Shown here: piece after piece, positions 54,516 through 63,000 of the stretch
How the letters are laid out: every line of letters starts with the position of its first letter
Numbering within the stretch: position 1 is the first letter of the stretch
Assembly: GCF_000317285.1 (NCBI RefSeq)
Contig: NZ_AJLN01000068.1
Coordinates: 1 to 64,000, forward strand
Origin: Chlorogloeopsis fritschii PCC 6912
GTDB lineage: Bacteria > Cyanobacteriota > Cyanobacteriia > Cyanobacteriales > Nostocaceae
DNA length: 64,000 nucleotides
Direction of reading: 5' to 3'
Position numbers and translations under genes: made by a program
The notes under the pieces: model-generated
Told to the model about the DNA's origin: nothing
Database searches by the model: none
What the model saw: only the letters and a program-made list of their open reading frames with translations

Positions 54516-57146
54516 ATGTCGCCCCCTTTGCTGACTCAGTGGATTCGCACTGTCTGGCAACCGAGAAGAGGTTTAGCGATCGCAGAAGCTTGCATCATTG
54601 GTATAGTCGCCGCCTTCTCTGCTGTATTCTTAAAATTTAGTTCCGGATGGGTAGGAACATGGCGAGTTCAAAGTTCCCACATCTTTCCAGCATGGCTGAT
54701 TCTACCAACAATTGGTTTGTGCTTTGGGTTTTTGGCAGGTTTCTTGGTAGAAAGGGTAGCACCAGAAGCATCTGGCAGTGGTATCCCCCATGTCAAAGCC
54801 TCTCTTGCTAACGTGCCAGTCAGGCTTTCTTGGCGAGTGGCAGTAGTGAAATTACTTAGCGCCACACTCGCCTTAGGTTCAGGGATAACTCTCGGTAGAC
54901 AAGGCCCCACCGTACAAGTCGGCGCAGCTTTAGCAGGGGGAATGAGTCGTTTAGTGCCTACCTCTCCCGATCACCGACGCCAAATGATTGCAGCGGGTGC
55001 AGGTGCAGGTTTGGCAGCAGCCTTCAATGCGCCAATTGCTGGGGTATTATTTGTTGTCGAAGAGTTACTCCAAGATTTATCAGGTTTGACTCTAGGAACT
55101 GCAATCATCGCTTCGTTTATTGGCGGTGTTGTCTCTCGCTTGCTAGGTGGACGCAGTTTATTGTTAAACCTAGAATTGAATAAATCCTTAAGTAGTTTTT
55201 CAATACTAGAAATTCCCTCTTTCCTGCTTTTGGGTATTTTAGCAGGATTACTGGCGGCATTATTTAATCGGGGAATAATTGAAAGTATAAAACTATATCG
55301 AACCTTCCATATCACCCTACCGCTAAAGGTTGCTTTAGCGGGATTGACTTCAGGTATAATCGTTGCATTTTTACCTAGTTCTTTCCGAGATAACACTGGC
55401 TTGCGAGAGTTTGTAATTGCAGGCGGCGTTAATCCTTCCTTAGCGGCATTCGCTTTTTGCGCTCAGTTTATTCTCACCTTAATAGCATTTGGTTCTGGAG
55501 CGCCAGGTGGGTTATTTGCCCCCAGTTTAATCTTGGGTTCTTGTCTAGGATACGTTGTCGGCATCAGCCAAGTTCAATTGTTTGGATTTGGTTCAACTAC
55601 TACCTATGCTTTAGCGGGGATGGGAGCATTTTTTAGCGCCGTCTCGAAAGTGCCAATCACAGCGATAGTGATTGTATTTGAGATGACAACAGACTTCAAT
55701 TTAGTCTTACCTTTGATGATTGGCTCTGTTACATCCTATCTGGTTGCTGACAAGCTCATGCCAGGCTCTCTGTATAGCAGACTTTTACAGTTCAATGGCA
55801 TCAATATCGAAAAACCAATTCCGATCGAGGGCATATTGACAAAATTAACAGCCCAAGATGTAATGCAGCAAAGAGTAGAGACATTGGATGCAGAGATGTC
55901 TTTAGATGAAGTCGTGCAAGCTTTCTCTCGCTCCCATCATCGAGGTTTTCCGATAGTAGAGGAAGGTAAATTAGTTGGAATTGTTACTCAGAGTGATTTG
56001 CTCAAGATTCGCGATCGCAACTTAGCTTCATCTACTCCTGTGCGAGCAATCATGACACCGCAGCCAGTCACGGTTACACCCATCCACAACTTGGGTAATG
56101 TACTGTATTTATTGGATCGCTATCAAATCAGTCGTTTGCCAGTAGTAGAAGGGCGAAGACTAATTGGAATAATTACGCGCGCCGATATTATTCGCGCAGA
56201 AGCAGACAGTCTCAACTGTGAAAATCGAGAACACGGCCCGCAACCGGAACCATCTTATGTAGTATATCAAACGCGATCGCCCAGTATCGGCAGAGGTCGA
56301 TTATTAGTGCCAGTTGCCAACCCAGAGACGGCAGAAACACTCATCCAAATGGCAGCAGCAATTGCCCGCGATCGCCACTATGAAATTGAATGTTTGCAGG
56401 TGATTCTTGTCTCCCGTCAAAGTTCTCCTAGTGAAACACCAGTTAGAACAGCAAAAAGTCGGCGATTACTGCGCAACGCCGAAGTTTTGGGAAAAAAGTG
56501 GAACATACCCGTACATACGCAAATTCGAGTTGCCCACGATGCCGCCCAAGCAATCTTAGAAACAATCGCAGAAAGACACATTAATTTAATTCTCATGGGG
56601 TGGAAGGGTAGTACTTCTACCCCTGGTCGTATTTTTGGCGATGTGGTAGATACCGTCATACGCCAAGCCACTTGTGAAGTTGTACTGGTGAAATTAGGAC
56701 ACAAAGACGCGGATATTTCCCCTCAAGCATCGTCTACTCCCCAATTCAACCGTTGGTTAGTACCGATGGCTGGTGGCCCCAATGCTAGGATGGCAATTAA
56801 ATTGCTTCCTGCTTTGGTGACATTAGGACAAGATCCAAAAATTCGCCTCACACGGGTATTTAAGCCATCAGAGTTAGAACCAGATATGAGAGTTTTAGAG
56901 GAGGCGATTCGTCAGCTTGTCCGTCGTCGGAAATTGTCTAGTACCGTCATTGCTGCTCCAATTGAAGCCGATTCTGTCAGCGAAGGCGTAATTAACCTAG
57001 TGAAAAGCGAAGGTTATGATGTAGTAGTTTTAGGTGCTTCTCGTGAAGGGATGCTGCAACAAGTGATGAAAGGAAATATTCCTGAGGCGATCGCTTCTGG
57101 GGTAGATAGTACGGTGATATTGGTTAGGGGGGCGATTAATAATTAA
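54516..57146 (+). CDS. ClC chloride channel/transporter fused to CBS pair and universal-stress domains
   Basis: 876 residues. The ClC core (about 20-425) has the three selectivity motifs: GSGIPHVKASL, GRQGPTVQVGA and GSGAPGGLFAPSLILGS. The gating Glu of the second motif (GREGP in E. coli ClC) is Gln (about 129), while the inner Glu region FVVEELLQD is kept. Two CBS domains (about 445-570; QDVMQQRVETLD, RAIMTPQPVTVTP) bind nucleotides. From about 590 to 876, two UspA-like modules follow (GRGRLLVPVANPETAETLI, LILMGWKGS; RWLVPMAGGPNARMAIKL, VVLGASREGMLQQ). Probably a membrane anion pathway regulated by cytosolic nucleotides. Confidence 0.9.
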   Translation: MSPPLLTQWIRTVWQPRRGLAIAEACIIGIVAAFSAVFLKFSSGWVGTWRVQSSHIFPAWLILPTIGLCFGFLAGFLVERVAPEASGSGIPHVKASLANVPVRLSWRVAVVKLLSATLALGSGITLGRQGPTVQVGAALAGGMSRLVPTSPDHRRQMIAAGAGAGLAAAFNAPIAGVLFVVEELLQDLSGLTLGTAIIASFIGGVVSRLLGGRSLLLNLELNKSLSSFSILEIPSFLLLGILAGLLAALFNRGIIESIKLYRTFHITLPLKVALAGLTSGIIVAFLPSSFRDNTGLREFVIAGGVNPSLAAFAFCAQFILTLIAFGSGAPGGLFAPSLILGSCLGYVVGISQVQLFGFGSTTTYALAGMGAFFSAVSKVPITAIVIVFEMTTDFNLVLPLMIGSVTSYLVADKLMPGSLYSRLLQFNGINIEKPIPIEGILTKLTAQDVMQQRVETLDAEMSLDEVVQAFSRSHHRGFPIVEEGKLVGIVTQSDLLKIRDRNLASSTPVRAIMTPQPVTVTPIHNLGNVLYLLDRYQISRLPVVEGRRLIGIITRADIIRAEADSLNCENREHGPQPEPSYVVYQTRSPSIGRGRLLVPVANPETAETLIQMAAAIARDRHYEIECLQVILVSRQSSPSETPVRTAKSRRLLRNAEVLGKKWNIPVHTQIRVAHDAAQAILETIAERHINLILMGWKGSTSTPGRIFGDVVDTVIRQATCEVVLVKLGHKDADISPQASSTPQFNRWLVPMAGGPNARMAIKLLPALVTLGQDPKIRLTRVFKPSELEPDMRVLEEAIRQLVRRRKLSSTVIAAPIEADSVSEGVINLVKSEGYDVVVLGASREGMLQQVMKGNIPEAIASGVDSTVILVRGAINN

Positions 57147-57177
57147 AGGGAATTTTCTTAAGGCGATCGCACCCTAT

Positions 57178-57252
57178 CATTACATTAGGATTAGGGCTTG
57201 GGCGCAACGGTTCTGACAGAATATTGGTATCCAGCAAGAAACGTAGACTCAC
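57178..57252 (-). pseudogene. Remnant of a VapC-type PIN toxin (N terminus only)
   Basis: A GTG overlapping the antitoxin stop starts SLRFLLDTNILSEPLRPSPN, the hallmark first strand and Asp of VapC-family PIN ribonucleases. The frame ends after about 24 residues, where a full toxin needs about 130. The rest has been lost between here and the ClC gene. Confidence 0.7.
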
Positions 57253-57476
57253 CAAATTACCTCGCCACCAGGTAAATACTCACGAATTTCGGCAAAAACT
57301 TCTGATTCAATACCTGCTGCTTCTAATTCTTCTTCTTGACGAAACTTTTCTAAAGATTTCCAAAATTCAGATTTACCATTAGAGACGTTTTTTTCTTTTT
57401 ATAACTCTTCCATTGTATTAACAAAATTCTCTTTATCTTCCCAAGACAACAAATTAAGGTTTTTAAGCCGGCGTAG
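57249..57476 (-). pseudogene. Remnant of the matching antitoxin gene
   Basis: The frame ends at TGA 57249-57251, overlapping the toxin start as in intact modules. The last 45 residues (FWKSLEKFRQEEELEAAGIE, then EIREYLPGGEVIW) resemble the C-terminal toxin-binding tail of antitoxins paired with VapC. Upstream, a TAA at 57399-57401 interrupts the frame just after MEEL; further codons continue in the same frame (LKNLNLLSWEDKENFVNTM). The spacer 57147-57520 thus holds a dead module and no other gene. Confidence 0.6.
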
Positions 57477-57520
57477 GCTGGCTTTGCTTGTGTCGCCGCG
57501 ATTTTAATCGCCAGGAACTA

Positions 57521-57754
57521 TTACTCATCACTCAACGTTTCAATCAACAAATCTACCTGCTCCTGTCGCTGCTGCAAAAACTTTTCACACTCACGCAAAT
57601 CTTCCACAGCCTTAGCAAATTGCTCAAACACTTCTGCCAACTCCAAATTACCCGCTTCAATGCGAGCAATAATATTTTCTATCTCAGCAACCTTAGCCTC
57701 ATAATTCCAAACTTCTTTTGATTTAGAATTAGAGGAACTGTTACGTTTAATCAT
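57521..57754 (-). CDS. xseB: Exodeoxyribonuclease VII small subunit
   Basis: A 77-residue helical protein: [29 protein letters not shown] followed by the [16 protein letters not shown] segment is the XseB signature. It binds several-fold to XseA to form exonuclease VII, which degrades single-stranded DNA from both ends. It lies 56 bases downstream of xseA on the same strand. Confidence 0.93.
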   Translation of the reverse strand: MIKRNSSSNSKSKEVWNYEAKVAEIENIIARIEAGNLELAEVFEQFAKAVEDLRECEKFLQQRQEQVDLLIETLSDE

Positions 57755-57810
57755 TTAAATCTCGCATCCTACTCTACGATCTGAGAAGCCCCTGACGTGT
57801 CTAATGCTTC

Positions 57811-59046
57811 TCACTCTTTTGTTTCTATAACCTTTACTTTAACCTCGCCCTGACCAAGTTGAACCAACAACTCTTGTCCTATTTCTAAGTCAGCCGCATT
57901 GCGAACAATTATCCCATTTTCTTGCCTTACCACCGCATAACCCCGCTCCAACACAGCTTTCGGATCGAGAGTTGCCAACTTTTGTCGCAACATCTCTAAG
58001 TGCTGATTGGCGTGCAGCAATTTACTAGTTGTAGCTTGCATCAGCCGTCGGCGTTTCCAATCTAGCGCCAATAGCTCTTGCTGTACCTGTGTATCCAACC
58101 GCAAACGCCGCAAAAGATTTCGTAAGCCTTGCAGCTGATTTTCCGCAGTTTCCAGCTCGCCATAAACCACTTGTTGTAGGTTAGTAATTCGCTGCCGATG
58201 CTGATTGTATAAATCTACAAGCGCCGGAACTACTCTCTCTGCGGCGGCAGTAGGAGTATGCACGCTCTCGTCTGCAACTAAATCTACCAAAGACTCATCT
58301 CTTTGATGTCCAATGCCAGTAATCACAGGAATCGAACAATTAGCAACTGCTCGCACCACTCGTTCATCATTAAAGCAAGCCAGTTCCTCAACTGCACCCC
58401 CACCCCGCGATAAAATTAGCACCTCAGCACGCCCATCTCGTTCTACCCGTTGAATTGCATTGACGATAGATTCAGGTGCTTGTTCTCCTTGTACTGTCGC
58501 AGGTGAAAATAAAATATGTAAACCTGGGTACCTGTGTTTGAGAGTCTTTTGAATATCTCCCCAAGCGGCGGCAGTAGGTGAAGTAATAACAGCGATAATT
58601 TGGGGGTGAATAGGAAGTGATCGCTTTCTTTCTGGAGCAAATAAACCTTCTGCTTCTAAACGATTTCGCAGTTGTTGGTAACGTAGCGCTTGCAAACCAA
58701 CACCAGCAGGTAAAGCTTGCCAAACAGAAAGCTGATATTCTCCCCGTTGGGGATAAACTCGCATACTGCCCAAGATAATTATCTGCTCGCCCACAATCGG
58801 CATTTGCATGAGTTTGGGCAATTGGCTATTCCAGACAACACACTTAATTGCAGCTCCTGCATCGGGATCTTGCAGTGTGAAAAATAAACCACTGCGGTGA
58901 TGATTAGCGCTAGAAACTTCTCCAATCACCCAAATTTGCCGCAGTTGTTCATCTTGCTCCAGTAAAAAACGGATGTAGTCAGTTAACTCAGCAACTGAAA
59001 CCGCTGCATCGGGAATCAGAAAGTCCGCAAAATCCGCACCGATCAT
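57811..59046 (-). CDS. xseA: Exodeoxyribonuclease VII large subunit
   Basis: 411 residues. An N-terminal OB fold (VAELTDYIRFLLEQDEQLRQ, IWVIGEVSS), then the catalytic core with AVITSPTAAAWGDIQKTL, EVLILSRGGGAVEELACFND, and ITGIGHQRDESLVDLVADES (the GHxxD motif), and a long coiled-coil tail for XseB binding. Complete and of normal length. It is divergent from the nitroreductase gene over 97 bases. Confidence 0.95.
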   Translation of the reverse strand: MIGADFADFLIPDAAVSVAELTDYIRFLLEQDEQLRQIWVIGEVSSANHHRSGLFFTLQDPDAGAAIKCVVWNSQLPKLMQMPIVGEQIIILGSMRVYPQRGEYQLSVWQALPAGVGLQALRYQQLRNRLEAEGLFAPERKRSLPIHPQIIAVITSPTAAAWGDIQKTLKHRYPGLHILFSPATVQGEQAPESIVNAIQRVERDGRAEVLILSRGGGAVEELACFNDERVVRAVANCSIPVITGIGHQRDESLVDLVADESVHTPTAAAERVVPALVDLYNQHRQRITNLQQVVYGELETAENQLQGLRNLLRRLRLDTQVQQELLALDWKRRRLMQATTSKLLHANQHLEMLRQKLATLDPKAVLERGYAVVRQENGIIVRNAADLEIGQELLVQLGQGEVKVKVIETKE

Positions 59047-59143
59047 AAAAATGCTTATAAGTCGCTACACTTAAGCTGACAGTCTTTGCTGTGCCTTTCC
59101 AATTTAGCTCATCTTTGTGTTGCAATAAAGAACCGAGAAAATC

Positions 59144-59749
59144 ATGGAAAAACCTGCTAATTCCCAGTATCCTATTGATAAGCTCCTGCAACAGCGCTGG
59201 AGTCCTCTGGCATTTGCAAAACAGCAAGTTGAGCCAGAAAAGCTTTGCAGCTTACTAGAAGCTGCTCGCTGGGCTGCCTCTTCATATAACGAGCAGCCTT
59301 GGCACTTTATCGTTGCTACTCAAGATAATCCAGAGGAATTCAACCGTTTGCTTAGTTGTCTGGCAGAAGGAAATCAAGTGTGGGCAAAACATGCTCCCGT
59401 TTTGATGCTCTCGATCGCCAAGCTTGACTTTGAGAAGAATGGTAAAGAAAACCGTCATGCATTTCATGATGTAGGGGCAGCAGCGTGTAGTATGGCAATT
59501 CAAGCCACTTCCCTGGGCTTGTTTATTCACCAAATGGCAGGGTTTGATGTTGCTAAGGCACAACAGTTGTACAGCATTCCTGAGAAATATGAGCCAGTAG
59601 CAGCGATCGCCGTTGGGTATCCAGGTAATCCAGAAGAACTGCCCGAACAATACCGAGAGCGTGAATTTGCTCCACGCCAGCGCAAACCTCTAGAAAAGTT
59701 TGTGTTTACCGGAATTTGGGGAAATACTTCGCCCGTGGTATCTCCTTAA
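59144..59749 (+). CDS. Nitroreductase-family flavoprotein
   Basis: A 201-residue FMN-dependent reductase. Typical start RWSPLAFAKQQVEPEKLCSL and LLEAARWAASSYNEQPWHFI (the S-x-N-x-Q-P-W FMN-binding stretch), dimer helix DVGAAACSMAIQATSLGLFI, and AIAVGYPGNPEELPEQYRER near the end. Family members reduce nitro groups or quinones, or act in other flavin reactions; the natural substrate is unknown. It is monocistronic and followed by a hairpin repeat and a terminator. Confidence 0.88.
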   Translation: MEKPANSQYPIDKLLQQRWSPLAFAKQQVEPEKLCSLLEAARWAASSYNEQPWHFIVATQDNPEEFNRLLSCLAEGNQVWAKHAPVLMLSIAKLDFEKNGKENRHAFHDVGAAACSMAIQATSLGLFIHQMAGFDVAKAQQLYSIPEKYEPVAAIAVGYPGNPEELPEQYREREFAPRQRKPLEKFVFTGIWGNTSPVVSP

Positions 59750-59785
59750 AATTAGCGGCTCAATAGTTAATCGTAAACCTTGTCC

Positions 59786-59833
59786 CTCATTACCAGGTTG
59801 AACCTGGTAATGAGAACTAGAGCCTCTGGCTCT
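59786..59833. repeat. Palindromic repeat of the ttaccaggttgaacctggtaa type
   Basis: A 14-bp arm CTCATTACCAGGTT (59786-59799) pairs with 59801-59814, followed by AGAGCC/GGCTCT (59819-59833). It is related in layout to the hairpin cluster at 13743-13855. Confidence 0.8.
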
Positions 59834-59861
59834 CATGCAAAATATGAGAATATTTTTCCCT

Positions 59862-59890
59862 AAAACCTCCCTTAATTTGGAGGTTTTTTT
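59862..59890 (+). terminator. Rho-independent terminator after the nitroreductase gene
   Basis: AAAACCTCC (59862-59870) pairs with GGAGGTTTT (59879-59887), with a T run to 59890. Confidence 0.8.
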
Positions 59891-60027
59891 AGTACCAATT
59901 ATAAAGTTTCAACAGATTGATATGTTTTTTTTACAAATGGGCATCATAAGTTTACTCGCCTAACAACATCCTGTTTGTCAAGACGGGAATTCTAACTTCA
60001 ATCACAATCTTTAATAGGGAAACAGCT

Positions 60028-63000
60028 ATGCCTCGTAAGAGCCAACGAGTCAAGGCAATCAAAAAGATTTACAAACAATTTAATCAGCGATTTTTATCTG
60101 GAATTAAAAGACAAATTATTTGGTTCCTGCGTTATTCAATTACTCCTTGGAAACGAAGAGGAGTAACAAATAATGCTGGTTTTGTTTTACCAACAGTGGC
60201 AATGGTATCGCTGGTAGTGGTACTGCTGACAACTGCAATTATGTTTAGATCCTTTGAACGTTCTAAAAATGCCAGCAACGTCAGAGTTAATGAAGCTGTT
60301 CTCAACGCTGCGGCTCCAGCCATTGACCGTGCTAAATCTAAGTTAAATAAATTGTTTGCAGACAGTCGGCTACCACGAGCAACACCCACTGATACAGCTT
60401 TAGAAAGTGCCTTCAATACGTATGTCAATGAATATACATTTGGAGATGAGCAACAACTTAAAGTAACTTATGGATCTGACAACCTTCGCTCGGCGTGGAT
60501 ATACCCCGTCGATACTGATAACAACGGCTTATTTGATACCTACACACTTTATGGCATCTACTTTAAAAATCCTCCTAGCAGTGGTGGCGCATTTACCCGT
60601 GCTAGAAATACTTTAGAAGCAAGAACTCCGCCAATGGTAGGTGGTGGAATCAGTAGTGGCTGTGAAGATGTTGTTGGTACTAGTGCAACTTTGGTTGGTA
60701 ACACTGGCTGGTTTAAGGTTGGCAATAAGTTGAAAAAAAGCTTTTTCGTTTATACTGCCAATGTTCCTATTACCAACACTGGTACTTTACCTACTGGATA
60801 TGAGCGTTACAAAGGCAATAAAGGCTTCTCGGCAATAGAGTATCAACAAGAGCGTGTACAACTTCCTCTAGTTAACAATGCCGTTGTTTATGAAGATGAT
60901 TTAGAAATAACTCCCGGCCCAAAATTAAACCTGAATGGACGAATTATTTCTAACAGTAATCTCCTAACTGGTAGTAGTTTTGAAAGAGTAACCCTTTATC
61001 AAGTTAGTAGTCCAAATTCCTGTTTTTATGAAGCTGACAATGCCAAAATTCTTGTTGGTGGTAATTTAGGGGGAGGAACTTTTACTAATGACAGTGGTGA
61101 TTTAACCAACAGTACTTATGTACATTTGTTCCAAGGTAAAGGAGTTAATCCTAATACAGATACGAGTAGAAATATCACAAGTAATAAATCTGTTAGCCAT
61201 TGGTCAGCTGCTATTGCATACAACAGTTTAGCTTACGTACAGCGTATCAATCGCTTGGTTGATGCTCAAATGGCTAATGCTGCAACTAGCGATCCGCAAG
61301 AAGTGCAAAATGGCCCTGCGACAAAATCTCGTCGGGAAAAACTAGAACTTTACTTTAAAAAACGTACCCGCCGCGTACCTTACGCAGAAGTTGGCTTTAA
61401 TGGTAATGCTTTAATGAGCGCTGGTACAGATTACGCCACAACGAGTCCATTTCAATCCGGCAGCAGTGGTGATTCACTCCGTCCAATAGACTACTGGGTT
61501 TTTCCCTATAACCCTACTAACGGTACAAATAAAACTGATTATGCCAATTTAACACTTAACACTAGTGGTAACAGATTACTACCTGGTGCAACAGAACCAA
61601 CAAAGTTGGAAAAAGAAGATGAAGGCAGGGAACGATATGTAGGCGATCGCGTTTTAGTTGGTAATAACCTGCCTGAATTGTGGTGGGACAGCAGCAAAGG
61701 TAGGTTTGTTGGCTCAGGGAAGGAAGATACCCAATCCATTAGTAGTTATTACTGGAATTACCCTAACAATACCAACTCTGATAACGTTCGTAGTCGCCGT
61801 AGCCAGATTCAGCAGTTGGCTGATTTAGGTGCTATAGGACGAGATGGAGACTGGGAACTAGCAGCCGCCAAAGTACCTGCTCCGCAAGAACCTGTTGGTG
61901 GTTTACGAGTTGTAACTGGTGCAGGCATTTATTTACCAGATGGAGCTACTGCTGCAACTAGCGATTTCTCTTCCTACAGTACGCAAATTTGGTCTGATTT
62001 GATGGCAGCAAAACGTACTACTGTTCCTGCAGCGATTAAGCCTTTTGAACTCTATTATGGTCTGAATATTCAATATGAGGTGCCTCAGCCTACAACAACT
62101 CAGCCATATTTACAAATGCGGGCTACAGCGGTTTATCACTACAAAAGCGCTAGCTACACTGAAACAAGCCCAGCACCAATTGCTTGTATAAGTAGTTACT
62201 ACGAGCCGACTAACAGCACAACAGCTAAAAATATACCAACGTTTGCGACTAAGACATTGCCTTGGAATACGGATACTAATGGTTTATCCAATAACGGTAT
62301 AGTTTACGCAGCCCCCAATAAGTCTATCACCGATTATAGTGCAGTTCTTAACTACCAAGCTCAATTACAATATCCCAACGGGCGTTGGGTGAATGAACCA
62401 CTCAAAAATGCCTTAGCTAAAGCAGCAGCAGATCGTACTCTTTCCGACCAGTCTGCTATTCACTCTGCAATTTGCGCTTTACAAATTTTAGACGGCAGTC
62501 TTTCGGTTCAGGGTACACCTGTCATTCCTCACGGTGCAATTAGGGAAACTGCCTTTTTAGATGCAAGAGAAATTAAGGCAATTGACGCAACTACGGGAAG
62601 TAGAAATTACGATCTTCTCCTAAAAGACCGACAACCTTTAGAAATTCGGGCTACAGTGCTAGATATCAACTCGCTGCGGACGACAACTATTGGATCGGGG
62701 CCAGCCAGTACACAAGAATACTTACTACCCAATAGCGGTATTATCTATGCCACCCGTGATGATGCACTACTAGATGAAAGTGCAGGTAATTCAGCAGCAG
62801 CAAAGCTAGAAAGCCCAGTAGACTTTAAACTTGATCCAAATCGCCGTCCAAACGGCATTATGTTGGTTAACGGTTCAAAACTTTTCCGGGGTGCAACGAA
62901 TACTTATCGAGATGTAGAGAAAGGGCTAATTTTGGCTTCTAACTTGCCTGTATATATTAAAGGTGACTTTAACCTACACACTCAAGAAGAGTTTCGGGAA

